Below are positions 39,442 to 54,569 of a DNA stretch of 64,000 bases, piece by piece. This DNA is from Vibrio sp. B1FLJ16. Lineage in GTDB: Bacteria; Pseudomonadota; Gammaproteobacteria; Enterobacterales; Vibrionaceae. The notes beneath the pieces were generated by a model. The model worked only from the letters and a program-made list of their open reading frames with translations, was not told where the DNA came from and made no database searches. Position 1 is the first letter of the stretch. Each line of letters opens with the position of its first letter. Location of the stretch: contig NZ_HG992749.1 of the NCBI RefSeq assembly GCF_905175385.1, positions 2,976,001-3,040,000 of the forward strand, in the 5' to 3' direction. The position numbers and the translations under genes are program-made.

Positions 39442-41232
39442 ATGCATGACGATACACAAAGCCGCGTGAATGCAATTCGCGAATGGCTTGCTCAACACAA
39501 CATTGATGCCCTGCTTGTCCCACACGAAGATGAATATTTGGGTGAATACGTTCCGGCTCATAACGAACGCCTTCATTGGCTAACCGGTTTTACCGGTTCA
39601 GCGGGCGCTGCCGTGATCACTAAAGATAAGGCAGCAATGTTTGTTGATGGCCGCTACACAGTCCAGGTGACTAAAGAAGTTCCAGCCGATCTATTTGAAT
39701 ACCGCCACTTAATTGAAGAGCCTGCATTGGATTGGATTAAAGACAATCTATCCACAGGGGCGACTGTAGCCATTGACCCACGTATGCACAGCTCTGCTTG
39801 GCTAGATTCAGCGCAAGCAAAACTGGCTAGCAAATTCGAACTCAGCATCCTGACCAGCAATCCAATTGACGAACTATGGCATGACCGCCCTGCGCCAGTA
39901 GTTTCTGATGTACGCCTGATGCCAACTGAATCGGTTGGTCAATCTAGCGAAAGTAAGCGCCAGGAGATCGCTCAGTTGGTTTCCAAAGCCGGTGCCGATA
40001 GCGCGGTTATTACTGCACTTGATTCTATCTGTTGGTTACTCAACGTACGCGGTCTAGATGTATCACGCTTACCGGTATTGTTATCTCATGCGATTCTTCA
40101 TTCAGATTCCAGCGTCGAGTACTTCCTCGACCCAGCGCGCTTACCTGCGGAATTTACCGAACATGTAGGTTCTGGTGTAACCGTACATCACCCTGAGGCA
40201 CTTCAGTCTCGTCTCGAGGCAATGACGGGTAAGAAAGTATTGCTCGACCCTGCGATCAGCAATGCCTGGTTTAAACTGGTTCTGCAAAACTCTGGTGCAT
40301 CAGTTATCGCAGCAGCAGATCCATGCTTAATGCCAAAGGCAGCTAAAAATGCTGTAGAAATTGCAGGGATGAAAGCTTGTCATATTCGTGATGGCGCTGC
40401 GATGAGCAAGTTCCTGTGCTGGTTAGACTCAGAAGTAGCAGCTGGCAATCTTCATGATGAAGCGACGCTTTCTGAGCGACTAGAAGCATTTCGTAAAGAA
40501 GACCCAACATTAATGGATCTAAGCTTTGATACGATTTCTGCGGCAGGCAGTAACGCGGCTATGTGTCACTACAACCATGAGAACCAACCAGAGCCAGGCA
40601 AGCTGGAAATGAATACGCTTTATCTGGTTGATTCAGGCGGTCAGTACCTAGATGGCACCACTGATATCACGCGTACCATTGCCATTGGTCAGCCATCAGA
40701 AGAAATGATCAAGCAGTTCACTCTGGCACTAAAAGGTCATATCGGTGTGGCTCGTGCACGCTTCCCGAAGGGTACTTGTGGTTACCAGATCGATACCTTA
40801 GCGCGACAACACCTGTGGGCTGAAGGTTACGATTACGACCACGGCACTGGCCACGGTGTTGGTCACTTCCTGAGTGTGCATGAAGGTCCTGCGAGCATTT
40901 CTAAGAGACAAATCAACGTACCTCTTACAGAAGGTATGGTGCTCTCTAATGAGCCGGGTTACTACCGTGCAGACGCATTTGGTATTCGTATCGAGAACCT
41001 AGAGTTAGTTGTGGAAACACCAACCAATGGTGACTTCCCTGTACTGTCCTTTGAGTCACTAACGCGCTGCCCAATCGACAAACGTAACGTCAACGTTGAT
41101 ATGCTGACTCGTCCTGAGCTTGCGTGGCTAAATGACTACCACCAAAAAGTGTGGGATCAAATCAGCCCTCTTGTTGATGGAGAAGTTAAAGAGTGGCTAC
41201 GCGAAGCAACTTTGCCGTTAGCTCACTCATAA
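39442..41232 (+). CDS. X-Pro aminopeptidase (M24B, two creatinase-type domains)
   Basis: 596-residue metallopeptidase removing N-terminal residues before proline. Two creatinase-N domains precede the pita-bread catalytic domain. Metal ligands are visible: Asp pair in DSGGQYLDGTTDITR, His in GTGHGVGHFLSVHEGP, Glu in NEPGYY and in GIRIENLELVVE. It resembles the eukaryote-type X-prolyl aminopeptidase P1 more than E. coli PepP (441 residues). Start MHDDTQSR at 39442 is preceded by AAGGA; the longer start at 39376 adds 22 untypical residues. A terminator follows within 40 bases. Confidence 0.92.
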   Translation: MHDDTQSRVNAIREWLAQHNIDALLVPHEDEYLGEYVPAHNERLHWLTGFTGSAGAAVITKDKAAMFVDGRYTVQVTKEVPADLFEYRHLIEEPALDWIKDNLSTGATVAIDPRMHSSAWLDSAQAKLASKFELSILTSNPIDELWHDRPAPVVSDVRLMPTESVGQSSESKRQEIAQLVSKAGADSAVITALDSICWLLNVRGLDVSRLPVLLSHAILHSDSSVEYFLDPARLPAEFTEHVGSGVTVHHPEALQSRLEAMTGKKVLLDPAISNAWFKLVLQNSGASVIAAADPCLMPKAAKNAVEIAGMKACHIRDGAAMSKFLCWLDSEVAAGNLHDEATLSERLEAFRKEDPTLMDLSFDTISAAGSNAAMCHYNHENQPEPGKLEMNTLYLVDSGGQYLDGTTDITRTIAIGQPSEEMIKQFTLALKGHIGVARARFPKGTCGYQIDTLARQHLWAEGYDYDHGTGHGVGHFLSVHEGPASISKRQINVPLTEGMVLSNEPGYYRADAFGIRIENLELVVETPTNGDFPVLSFESLTRCPIDKRNVNVDMLTRPELAWLNDYHQKVWDQISPLVDGEVKEWLREATLPLAHS

Positions 41233-41264
41233 GTAAAAGCACAATTATCACTTCGATATAAAAC

Positions 41265-41296
41265 AAAAAGGCTCTCCAAACGGAGAGCCTTTTTTG
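41265..41296 (+). terminator. Terminator of the X-Pro aminopeptidase gene
   Basis: AAAAGGCTCTCC, AAAC loop, GGAGAGCCTTTTTTG. A strong stem with A and T runs; may also serve the convergent thi operon. Confidence 0.88.
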
Positions 41297-41321
41297 TAAT
41301 AACTTTGTATGCGAGCCGTAA

Positions 41322-41337
41322 TGTTTCACGTGAAACA
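41322..41337. promoter_or_regulatory. parS: parS centromere site, perfect
   Basis: TGTTTCACGTGAAACA matches the chromosomal parS consensus at all 16 positions. It lies between convergent genes, 25 bases past thiH on its 3' side. Confidence 0.9.
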
Positions 41338-41362
41338 CTCAGCGTCATCTTCAATTTCTCAG

Positions 41363-42490
41363 CTAACCAGAATAAGCAGAGTGCCAATCACGCCAAACGG
41401 GATCGAACCCTTTGGCTCTAATCATGCCTTCTACTGAAGCTGCGCTTCTTTCATCACTGATTTCAAACTGCTCTAGTTCTGCCGTCTCAGAAGCATAACC
41501 GCCAGGTTGTGTTTTAGATGCCGCGGACATGCTCGTAATGCCCAAAGGTAACACATTATCCCGGAACTGAGGTGACTCTCGGGTCGACAGCGATAGCTCA
41601 ACTTCTGGATTGAGTAGCCGGTACGCACAAATCAACTGTACTAACTGCTTATCCGTCATCAGCGATTTTGGTTGCAGAGTAGAACTTGGTGAGCTGCCTG
41701 CACAAGGACGTAAACGAGGGAATGAAATAGAATAACGCGATTGCCAGTAAGTATGTTCGAGATAATCCAGATGAACAGCAGTAAAGAAACAATCTGTTCG
41801 CCACTCTTGCAAACCAATCAAGGCGCCGATACCGATTTTGTCTATCCCTGCCCTGGCTAACCTGTCAGGAGTCTCAAGACGATAGCGGAAATCCGTTTTA
41901 TTACCGCGCAAGTGATGCTCAGCATAAGTCGATGGATGATAAGTTTCCTGATAGACCATTACCGCATCCAGGCCCAACGTTTTCAGTTCCGCATAGTCGT
42001 CCTGAGCCAAAGGTTGAACTTCCATCGCCAGGTAATTGAATCGTTGCTTTATCACCGGCAGCATTTCCCGAAAGTACTTCATCCCGACTTTGGTTTCATG
42101 CTCGCCCGTAACCAGTAACACACTGTCGAACTTCATTTGCTTGATCGCATTAATCTCCGCATGCACCTCGTCTTTGGTCAGCGTTCTGCGCTTAATACGG
42201 TTTTCCATCGAAAAGCCGCAATAAGTACAAGCATTGGCGCAAAGGTTAGAAAGGTACAGCGGTATATAAAGCGACATCGTATTACCAAACCGCTTTCGCG
42301 TCAGCGTATAAGACAGCTTTGCCATCTGCTCCAGATAGGGCTCTGCCGCGGGCGAAATGAGCGCTTTGAAATCTTCTAAATCTCGTTTGGGGTTTGCCAG
42401 CGCCCTTTCCACATCCTGCGCCGTTTTGGCATATATCGACATGGTAATGTCATCCCAGTTAAACTGCTTAAAGTGGTCGTAAAAACTCAT
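41363..42490 (-). CDS. thiH: 2-iminoacetate synthase
   Basis: Radical SAM enzyme that cleaves tyrosine to dehydroglycine for the thiazole ring of thiamin in proteobacteria. 375 residues. The [4Fe-4S] cluster cysteines are Cys84, Cys88 and Cys91 in LCANACTYCGF. Later motifs MEVQPL and GIGALIGLQEWRTD agree with ThiH. Last gene of the thi operon, 15 bases after thiG. It uses the tyrosine route instead of the ThiO glycine oxidase. Confidence 0.95.
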   Translation of the reverse strand: MSFYDHFKQFNWDDITMSIYAKTAQDVERALANPKRDLEDFKALISPAAEPYLEQMAKLSYTLTRKRFGNTMSLYIPLYLSNLCANACTYCGFSMENRIKRRTLTKDEVHAEINAIKQMKFDSVLLVTGEHETKVGMKYFREMLPVIKQRFNYLAMEVQPLAQDDYAELKTLGLDAVMVYQETYHPSTYAEHHLRGNKTDFRYRLETPDRLARAGIDKIGIGALIGLQEWRTDCFFTAVHLDYLEHTYWQSRYSISFPRLRPCAGSSPSSTLQPKSLMTDKQLVQLICAYRLLNPEVELSLSTRESPQFRDNVLPLGITSMSAASKTQPGGYASETAELEQFEISDERSAASVEGMIRAKGFDPVWRDWHSAYSG

Positions 42491-42505
42491 GTTTGGACCT
42501 CTCTT

Positions 42506-43279
42506 TTACAGCTCATCGAGAAAAGCGGTTAGCGGACTCGAAGCAACGGCATGAGAAACTTGCCCTGCAAGCCCCGCTTCATAAGCCATACGCCCCGACT
42601 CTACAGCCATCTTGAAGGCTTTTGCCATAGCAACGGGATCGCTTGCTGCAGCAATCGCCGTGTTAACCAATACTGCATCTGCGCCCATTTCCATTGCTCG
42701 CGCAGCATGTGAAGGCGCACCAATCCCCGCATCAACGACAACTGGCACAGTGGCTTGATCGATGATGATTTGTAAAAAGTCATGTGAGGCGATGCCCTTG
42801 TTTGAACCGATAGGTGCACCTAACGGCATAACAGCTGCACAGCCAACTTCTTCTAGTCGCTTACACAACACAGGGTCGGCATGGCAATATGGCAAAACAA
42901 TAAAGCCTTCACAAACCAGTTGTTCTGCTGCAGCTAAAGTTTCAATCGGGTCTGGCATCAAATATTTCGGATCAGGGTGAATCTCCAGTTTGACCCAATT
43001 GGTGCCTAACGCTTCACGCGCAAGTTGAGCGGAAAACACTGCATCTTTAGCATTTTTAGCACCAGAAGTGTTCGGTAGCAGATTCACTCCAGCATGAATC
43101 AGAGGTCGCAAAATGTCATCTTGCTGATCATTTACGTCAATGCGTTTGAGTGCCATCGTTGCGAGTTGAGAGCCGGAAATCTGAATGGCTTCGGCCATCA
43201 AACGGCTATTGGAAAACTTGCCTGTTCCGGTGAACAAGCGCGATTGAAATTCTTTATCACCTATTTTCAGCATCGACAT
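42506..43279 (-). CDS. thiG: Thiazole synthase
   Basis: Condenses deoxyxylulose phosphate, ThiS thiocarboxylate and dehydroglycine to make the thiazole phosphate. 257 residues, TIM barrel. LFTGTGKF near the start, the lysine that forms the imine in [33 protein letters not shown] and [13 protein letters not shown] are typical. The start codon overlaps the thiS stop by one base; a second ATG two codons on is also possible. Confidence 0.96.
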   Translation of the reverse strand: MSMLKIGDKEFQSRLFTGTGKFSNSRLMAEAIQISGSQLATMALKRIDVNDQQDDILRPLIHAGVNLLPNTSGAKNAKDAVFSAQLAREALGTNWVKLEIHPDPKYLMPDPIETLAAAEQLVCEGFIVLPYCHADPVLCKRLEEVGCAAVMPLGAPIGSNKGIASHDFLQIIIDQATVPVVVDAGIGAPSHAARAMEMGADAVLVNTAIAAASDPVAMAKAFKMAVESGRMAYEAGLAGQVSHAVASSPLTAFLDEL

Positions 43280-43542
43280 TATCCCCCTGCGATAGCTTGA
43301 AACAGAGAGATAGTATCTCCCTCAGAAAGTATCGTGCTTGCCCACTCGCTGCGCGGCACAACTTGATTATTTATGGCAAAAACACAGCCTACTTCCGGTA
43401 GAGAAAACTGTGTGATGATTTGCTGCAGATTCACGTTGGACTCGACTTGTTGTGGTTGGTCATTAATAGCGATGACGACCAATTTTCCTTTGCCACATGA
43501 AGCGTCAAGTTCAGTGATTGCATCATGTTTTGATGATGTCAT
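43279..43542 (-). CDS. thiS: Sulfur-carrier protein ThiS
   Basis: Ubiquitin-like carrier whose C-terminal Gly-Gly is thiocarboxylated by ThiF and delivers sulfur to ThiG. Ends in FQAIAGG, the required di-glycine. From [12 protein letters not shown] it is 87 residues, about 20 longer than E. coli ThiS because of an acidic N-terminal extension before the beta-grasp fold ([12 protein letters not shown]). I choose this ATG for its strong GAGGAG site seven bases upstream. Start at 43587 would overlap thiF. Confidence 0.9.
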   Translation of the reverse strand: MTSSKHDAITELDASCGKGKLVVIAINDQPQQVESNVNLQQIITQFSLPEVGCVFAINNQVVPRSEWASTILSEGDTISLFQAIAGG

Positions 43543-43561
43543 AACTAGCTCCTCTCCTAAC

Positions 43562-44338
43562 TCAGTGCTGTGGTTCATGCGCTTCACTGCAAACCTGGCA
43601 CTCTTGGTCCTTATTGATACTCATGGTTTGCCAGTTAAGACAAATCCCATCAAATAGGTGCAACTGCCCACTAGCGACATGAAACTTATCTGTCGCCAGT
43701 TTTTGAATTGCCGCTAAAGCTTGGTAGTTTCCTAATGTTCCAACCACCGGCCCTACAACGCCCATTTCACTGCAGTTCATCCCCTGTTTTAATTCGCCAA
43801 ATGGATAAAGGCATCGGTAACACCCCGAACTGTGTTTCTCATCTGAGTAATCAAATACAGCAAACTGACCCTGCCAACCAATAGCAGCCGCAGATATCAA
43901 CGGTGTACTTTGCTCAAAACAGACTTGATTAATCAGCTGCCGAGTGGGCATATTGTCACTACAGTCGAGTACAACATCGGCAAGCATCACTTCCAATTGC
44001 AGCTGAGATTTATCCAGACGTTTCGGAATAGTTCTAACTTGAACCAGTGAATTAAGGGCACCTAACTGTTGAGCAGTAGCTTCTGTTTTCATTAGGTTGA
44101 TATCACGTTCCCGATAAACAACCTGTCGCTGTAAATTGCTGCTATCGACATGGTCATCATCAACAACCACTAACTTACCTACTCCTGCGGCTGCCAAATA
44201 CAAACCTGCAGCGCTTCCCAGCCCGCCACAGCCAATGATCAAAACATGAGATTGGCTGAGTTTAGCTTGTCCTGATTCACCAATTTCAGTTAGCGCAATT
44301 TGACGCTGATAGCGAATGAATTCTTTATCAGTAAGCAC
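43562..44338 (-). CDS. thiF: ThiS adenylyltransferase ThiF
   Basis: E1-like enzyme that adenylates the ThiS C-terminus for sulfur transfer. 258 residues with ATP-binding [19 protein letters not shown], the RYQRQ start, LQRQVVY, and [13 protein letters not shown]. Zinc is held by two Cys-x2-Cys pairs (CYRC, CQVC). It overlaps the thiE stop by 11 bases. MoeB is the close paralogue; operon position and partner ThiS decide for ThiF. Confidence 0.94.
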   Translation of the reverse strand: MLTDKEFIRYQRQIALTEIGESGQAKLSQSHVLIIGCGGLGSAAGLYLAAAGVGKLVVVDDDHVDSSNLQRQVVYRERDINLMKTEATAQQLGALNSLVQVRTIPKRLDKSQLQLEVMLADVVLDCSDNMPTRQLINQVCFEQSTPLISAAAIGWQGQFAVFDYSDEKHSSGCYRCLYPFGELKQGMNCSEMGVVGPVVGTLGNYQALAAIQKLATDKFHVASGQLHLFDGICLNWQTMSINKDQECQVCSEAHEPQH

Positions 44339-45652
44339 TTTCGCCCTCCACTTCCTGCAATGGCTGAACGCTACCCATCAATTGATTGAAAAACTCAATC
44401 ACCGATTTTGGCGACTCAGATAATGTCATGGCTCTAACCACAGCTAAACTGGATACACCGCATCGCCAAACCTGCTCTGCATTTGATTGATCAATACCGC
44501 CAATCGCGACTGTTGGGTAGCCAACTTGCTTTCCATATGGAATGCTATCGATCAGCGTTTGATACAAAGCTAAACGAATCAAACCTTGTGGCTTTGATGG
44601 CATTTGCTTAGTCGTAGTCGGAAAGATATGACCCAGTGCGATATAGCTTGGATTGATTTGTACAATTCTCAGCAGTTCATAGTAACCATGTGTTGACAGT
44701 CCTAAGTGAATCCCAGCTTCACTTAAATGCAGTAAGTTAGATGCTTCAATATCTTCTTGGCCAAGATGTACTCCGAACGCACCATGCTTAATAGCGAGTT
44801 GCCAGTAATCATTAATGAAGACCTGCGCATCATATTGACGTCCCAGTTCAATCGCTCGAATAATCTGTTGTTCGAGATCGGACTGAACGGCATCTTTGAT
44901 ACGCAGTTGTATAGTCTTAATACCCAACGGAAGAAGCCGCTCTATCCAACTGACGTCATCAACAACGGGATAAAGCCCTAAACTGTCTTTATCAAGGCAA
45001 GGAAAACCAACCGCTTCGCTTTGCGATGACCAACCCACTTGAATACCCAAGCGAACGTCTTCTATAACGGGAGTTGGAAAATCAACAATGTGAGATGCCC
45101 ACTCGTGAAGAGTACATGTTTCACCGCTAAACTGTGTTTCACGTGAAACATTGGTCATTGCACGGGCTAATGTCAATGCGTCTTCGATCGGAAAGTCGAG
45201 AGCCAACAACGTTACTATCCAAGCTAAGTGATACTCAGCTTGGAAATTCTTTGATGCTGATACATGCACCGATAACGCCCTTACTTCATCACTAATTGGA
45301 TGACGCCAGATATCAAACACCGTCATGTTGTCGTCTCTGCTTGGTGCTGGAGGAGCCTCCTCAATACCAATAAAAATAGACGAGGAACTTTGCTGATTCG
45401 TTTCCTTCAAAGGTAAATCCGATTGGTAGTAAAGCGTAAAATCACCGCTTGACGCTTCATAAAATCCATCAACAAGATCTGTGCCCACACAGACTGTTTT
45501 ATTTTGGTCTGGAACAAGTTGAATCAAATGAGTTGGGCTAACGCCCAACTCAATCTCTTCAGTACTAAAACCCTGTTCTTTCGCCAATAATAAACATTGC
45601 TGAACAAAACCCGTTAGCTCAATTAATGGTGACGGAATAAGGATTTTAGTCA

Positions 45653-45653
<1 letters not shown>
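44328..45653 (-). CDS. thiE: Thiamin-phosphate synthase with an N-terminal extra domain
   Basis: Couples HMP-PP with thiazole phosphate to give thiamin phosphate. The ThiE barrel is residues about 226-430: [63 protein letters not shown] and VAIGGI. At 441 residues it is twice the usual ThiE length. The N-terminal 220 residues are a separate domain that I cannot name. Its segment [22 protein letters not shown] resembles the helix near the end of HMP-P kinase ThiD, so a degenerate kinase is possible. Residues 168-173 (NVSRET) are encoded by a perfect parS. The start overlaps the thiC stop by one base. Confidence 0.92.
45135..45150. promoter_or_regulatory. parS: parS centromere site, perfect, inside thiE
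   Basis: TGTTTCACGTGAAACA, 16 of 16, read in frame as NVSRET (residues 168-173) of the ThiE protein. Together with 34858, 41322 and the terminator copy at 24466 it makes a parS cluster. Confidence 0.9.
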
Positions 45654-47913
<2,260 letters not shown>

Positions 47914-48297
47914 CTAGCTACGTATCATTAACTGGAAGCCAATCCATGCAGCTGAAATACTCAATGTAACATTCAAAAGAATGTTTAAGCCCATTTTGAA
48001 AAAGGCACCCTGTTGCATTAATAAAACGTTATCCATAGAGAATGTAGAAAAGGTAGTTAGCGCCCCTAAAAACCCTAACCCAATGATTTGTCGCCAAGGA
48101 TCTGTAGCTAACATCTCGTTTTCAAAAGCGGCGATTAATAGCCCCATAATAAGAGAACCGACAACGTTAACGGTTAGCGTACCATAAGGGAAACCACGAC
48201 CTAGAAGATACACGCACAGCTCAGAAACAAGATAACGAGAACACGCACCAAATGCTCCACCCACTGCGATAAAGCCTAAAATATAAAGTTGCCCCAT
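47914..48297 (-). CDS. crcB: Fluoride channel CrcB/FluC
   Basis: Small dimeric inner-membrane channel that exports fluoride. About 127 residues, four membrane segments. GGAFGACSRYL near the N-terminus, TLTVNVVGSLIMG (conserved Asn), and GFLGALTTFSTF (Phe-box) are the family signature. I choose ATG 48297 with GGGGGAG upstream over the TTG at 48309. I looked for a fluoride riboswitch upstream and saw none. Confidence 0.93.
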   Translation of the reverse strand: MGQLYILGFIAVGGAFGACSRYLVSELCVYLLGRGFPYGTLTVNVVGSLIMGLLIAAFENEMLATDPWRQIIGLGFLGALTTFSTFSMDNVLLMQQGAFFKMGLNILLNVTLSISAAWIGFQLMIRS

Positions 48298-48437
48298 AAC
48301 TCCCCCCAAACTCTTTATGGCGACATTGTAATCAAAATCGACCTAATATCGTTAATACAAACTTTAAATTCAACGAATTTACCTCCCCCTATCGACAAAA
48401 CATTCAAAAAGTTACAGGAGTCACTTTTTGGTGATTT

Positions 48438-48600
48438 ATACCAATCACAGTAAATAAGTGATCAGAAATAGCGTAGGAAAAAATGCTTGATAACAAGGCA
48501 AAAATTTTTGGTAAGTAGTTATTCTACAATCAAAATTTTTAACGACGTTAACGAGTATTTTAGCAAGCTAGAATGATCAGTTATTTACTACGATTGGTAT
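48438..48600. repeat. 163-bp palindromic intergenic repeat (MITE-like)
   Basis: Left end ATACCAATCACAGTAAATAA and right end (reverse complement) ATACCAATCGTAGTAAATAA are near-perfect inverted repeats, continuing with TGATCA on both sides. The interior is A/T-rich and partly self-complementary, so the whole element can fold as one long hairpin. It has no ORF. It lies in the 517-base crcB-ilvC gap. From memory, elements of this type are scattered in Vibrio genomes, but I see no second copy here. Confidence 0.65.
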
Positions 48601-48614
48601 TACATTCAAATTAA

Positions 48615-48651
48615 ATAAAAAAGGCTTGGTCAACGGCGACCAAGCCTTTTC
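48615..48651 (-). terminator. Terminator of ilvC
   Basis: Minus strand AAGGCTTGGTC, six-base loop, GACCAAGCCTT then a T run. About 180 bases past the ilvC stop. The 180 bases between hold nothing else I can identify. Confidence 0.8.
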
Positions 48652-48826
48652 ATTAGATGTTGTGTTGTTTTGTATTTATCACTCCAGTCTGCCCGGAGTT
48701 CAGTTACTGCGATTAATTATTTTTTCAAAATGCGCTGCATTAAGTTTTCAATTCTAAGAGAGGCACAGAGTTTACGGTAGTAAATGAGCACCTTCGACAT
48801 CAAAATGAAAATTTATAGTAAGTAAT

Positions 48827-50311
48827 TTAGCCACCTACCGCGATACGCTTCATATCAGTCATGTATCCACGTAGCTCTTCACCAATGTACTCTACTGGAT
48901 GGTTACGGATCTTCTCGTTAACCGCGATTAGTGTTGCATTATCAACCTGGTTTGAAGTCTCGCCCAGACCTTTACCGATAACATCAGTACCTACTGAAGG
49001 CATAAACTTCTCACGTAGCAATGGAGTAGCAACGTTAGCAAACAGGTAGTTACCGTACTCAGCGGTATCTGAGATAACTACGTTCATTTCGTACAGACGC
49101 TTACGTGCAATCGTGTTCGCGATTAGTGGTAGCTCGTGCAGAGACTCGTAGTACGCTGACTCATCGATGATGCCAGATGCTGTCATCGCTTCAAATGCAA
49201 GCTCAACTCCAGCACGAACCATAGCAATCATCAGGATGCCATTGTCGAAGTATTCTTGCTCAGAAATTTCAACGTCAGTCGCTGGGTAGTTTTCAAATGC
49301 TGTTTCACCAGTCTCTTCACGCCAGCCTAATAAGTTTGCGTCATCGTTAGCCCAGTCAGCCATCATTGTACTGGAAAAATGACCAGAAATGATGTCATCC
49401 ATGTGCTTGTTGTATAACGGACGCATTAAATCTTTCAGCTCTTCAGAAAGTTCAAAGGCTTTGACTTTAGCTGGGTTAGACAGGCGATCCATCATGTGCG
49501 TAATACCGCCAAATTTAAGAGCTTCAGTAACCGTCTCCCAACCGTACTGAAGTAGCTTACCTGCATAACCTGGGTCGATACCTTCTGCAACCATCTTTTC
49601 GTAACAAACGATAGAGCCAGCTTGCAACATACCACATAGGATAGTTTGCTCACCCATAAGGTCTGATTTCACTTCCGCCACGAAAGATGACTCTAGGCAT
49701 CCTGCGCGGTGACCACCTGTCGCAGCTGCCCATGCTTTCGCGATTTCTAGACCATCACCTTGAGGGTCATTCTCCGGGTGAACCGCAATTAGGGTTGGAA
49801 CACCAAAGCCGCGCTTGTATTCTTCACGTACTTCGGTACCAGGACACTTAGGGGCAACCATGACAACCGTTAAGTCTTTACGGATTTGCATGCCTTCTTC
49901 AACAACGTTGAAGCCGTGTGAATAACCTAAAGCAGCGCCCTCTTTCATTAGAGGCATTACTGTCTCTACAACGTTAGAGTGCTGTTTATCCGGAGTCAGG
50001 TTTACAACGAGATCGGCTTGAGGAATCAGAATCTCGTAACTGCCTACTTCAAAACCGTTGTCTTTTGCGTTTTTAAATGACTGACGTTGCTCGTCAATGG
50101 CAGCCTGGCGAAGCGCGTATGATACATCCAGACCAGAATCACGCATATTCAGGCCTTGGTTTAACCCCTGGGCACCACAACCCACGATGACTACCTTTTT
50201 ACCCTTAAGGTAATCAGCTTCTGAAGCAAACTCACTGCGATCCATAAAACGACAACGACCAAGTTGATCCAATTGCTCACGCAAGTTTAGGGTATTGAAA
50301 TAGTTAGCCAT
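48827..50311 (-). CDS. ilvC: Ketol-acid reductoisomerase, class II
   Basis: Converts acetolactate and acetohydroxybutyrate to dihydroxy acids in valine, isoleucine and leucine synthesis, NADPH- and Mg-dependent. 494 residues, the long class II form of gamma-proteobacteria. NADPH fold [21 protein letters not shown] near residue 36, [21 protein letters not shown], and the doubled knotted C-terminal domain. Divergent from its activator ilvY. AAAAGGAG precedes the ATG. Confidence 0.96.
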   Translation of the reverse strand: MANYFNTLNLREQLDQLGRCRFMDRSEFASEADYLKGKKVVIVGCGAQGLNQGLNMRDSGLDVSYALRQAAIDEQRQSFKNAKDNGFEVGSYEILIPQADLVVNLTPDKQHSNVVETVMPLMKEGAALGYSHGFNVVEEGMQIRKDLTVVMVAPKCPGTEVREEYKRGFGVPTLIAVHPENDPQGDGLEIAKAWAAATGGHRAGCLESSFVAEVKSDLMGEQTILCGMLQAGSIVCYEKMVAEGIDPGYAGKLLQYGWETVTEALKFGGITHMMDRLSNPAKVKAFELSEELKDLMRPLYNKHMDDIISGHFSSTMMADWANDDANLLGWREETGETAFENYPATDVEISEQEYFDNGILMIAMVRAGVELAFEAMTASGIIDESAYYESLHELPLIANTIARKRLYEMNVVISDTAEYGNYLFANVATPLLREKFMPSVGTDVIGKGLGETSNQVDNATLIAVNEKIRNHPVEYIGEELRGYMTDMKRIAVGG

Positions 50312-50421
50312 TAGGGTGCTCCTTTTAAATTCTTCCGTAGAGGTCGGTACTAGTCTTACCGAATGACTTCATACTAAAACAGACATTCCATTGCTTAAAG
50401 TGATATATTCACAATTAGTCA

Positions 50422-50436
50422 TTGCGAATTTTGCAA
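50422..50436. promoter_or_regulatory. Candidate IlvY operator
   Basis: TTGCGAATTTTGCAA is a perfect four-base-arm inverted repeat (TTGC...GCAA) with the T-N11-A core of LysR sites. It lies between divergent ilvC and ilvY, 18 bases before the ilvY start. IlvY operators in E. coli are similar tandem TTGC/GCAA repeats. Confidence 0.6.
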
Positions 50437-50454
50437 CATGGACCTAACGTACAT

Positions 50455-51345
50455 ATGAACATAAAAAGCCTGCAACTTTTCATTCATCTATGTGACAGTA
50501 AAAGCTTTGCTAAGACTGCAGCAGCAATGCACATTAGCCCCTCAGCGTTAAGCCGACAGATCCAAAAACTGGAAGAAGAAACACGTCAGCAACTGTTTAT
50601 GCGCGACAATCGCAGTGTAGAACTGACCATACAAGGAAAAAGGCTCGTTCCCGTTGCCCTTAAGATATTAGGAGAGTGGCAACAGTACCAAAGTCATCTT
50701 AAAGGCAGCGAAGGGGAGCTAAAAGGAGAGATTCGCTTCTTCTGCTCAGTTACCGCAAGCTACAGCCATCTTCCTGAGCTTATTTCTGAGTTCCGGCTGC
50801 AACATCCGTTTATTGAGTTCAAACTGTCTACCGGCGACCCGGCACAAGCCATCGATAAGATTTTAGCCGACGAAGCTGACATTGCTATTTCGGCAATGCC
50901 CAACCAATTACCTAATAACATAGCATTTGAGTTGATCAGTGAGGTCCCTTTATCCGTTATTGCACCAGTAGGTGTAAGTACGTTTGCCGAAGAGTTACAA
51001 AAAGAAAGTCCTGATTGGTCAGTGATTCCGTTTATCTTGCCGGAAGCAGGTACTGCAAGGGAGAGAGCTGATGTCTGGCTGAAGAAAATGAAAATTAAGC
51101 CCAATATCTATGCGCAGACATCGGGGCATGAAGCAATTGTCAGTATGGTAGCATTAGGCTGTGGAGTGGGCATCGCACCTGATGTGGTAATAAATAATAG
51201 CCCGGTTAGAGAAAAGATAATCCGACTAAAAGTACTGCCGATTAAACCCTTCGAGTTAGGTGTGTGCTGCACAAAGAGTCAGCTAAGCAACCCATTGGTG
51301 AAAGCTTTCTGGGAGGTCGCCGAAAACAAGTACATCGCACCTTAA
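50455..51345 (+). CDS. ilvY: HTH-type transcriptional activator IlvY
   Basis: LysR-family activator of ilvC that senses its substrates. 296 residues from MNIKSLQLF. Helix-turn-helix SFAKTAAAMHISPSALSRQI, then EEETRQQLFMRDNR. The stretches FCSVTASYSHLPE, SGHEAIVSMVALGCGVGIAP and PFELGVC match E. coli IlvY closely. The in-frame start at 50422 lies inside the operator, so ATG 50455 is preferred although its ribosome site is weak. Confidence 0.95.
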   Translation: MNIKSLQLFIHLCDSKSFAKTAAAMHISPSALSRQIQKLEEETRQQLFMRDNRSVELTIQGKRLVPVALKILGEWQQYQSHLKGSEGELKGEIRFFCSVTASYSHLPELISEFRLQHPFIEFKLSTGDPAQAIDKILADEADIAISAMPNQLPNNIAFELISEVPLSVIAPVGVSTFAEELQKESPDWSVIPFILPEAGTARERADVWLKKMKIKPNIYAQTSGHEAIVSMVALGCGVGIAPDVVINNSPVREKIIRLKVLPIKPFELGVCCTKSQLSNPLVKAFWEVAENKYIAP

Positions 51346-51397
51346 ACAGGTCGAATATTGCTTTCTAGTTGTAATAATTTCCCAGAATACAGAACGC

Positions 51398-51426
51398 AAA
51401 AAAGCCCGCTCAAAGAGCGGGCTTTT
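51398..51426 (-). terminator. Terminator of the second rRNA operon
   Basis: Hairpin AAGCCCGCTC / GAGCGGGCTT with six T following on the minus strand. About 45 bases past 5S. On the plus strand it may also end ilvY transcription (TTTT). Confidence 0.88.
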
Positions 51427-51470
51427 CTAACTGCTGTCTTCACCTATAAAAGGTCAAAACCTAAATTTAA

Positions 51471-51590
51471 AGCCTGGCGATGTCCTACTCTCACATGGGG
51501 AAGCCCCACACTACCATCGGCGCTGTTTTGTTTCACTTCTGAGTTCGGAATGGAATCAGGTGGGTCCAAAACGCTATGGCCGCCAAGCAA
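51471..51590 (-). rRNA. rrf: 5S rRNA, second operon
   Basis: Same as the first copy except for one base in the loop (GGGGAAG instead of GGGGAAA on the plus strand). Ends are approximate. No tRNA follows this copy. Confidence 0.95.
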
Positions 51591-51682
51591 ATTCTTTAAT
51601 CTGGAAAGCTGTTTTTTAATTCTCGTTCTTACACATTCAATGTTCTTTTATTGAGTCCATCAAAACCCCTTGGGTGTTGTAT

Positions 51683-54569
<2,887 letters not shown>

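Noticed and set aside
48298..48437. Fluoride riboswitch upstream of crcB
   Set aside because: The conserved GGNGAUGGNGU start and downstream pseudoknot partners are not present.
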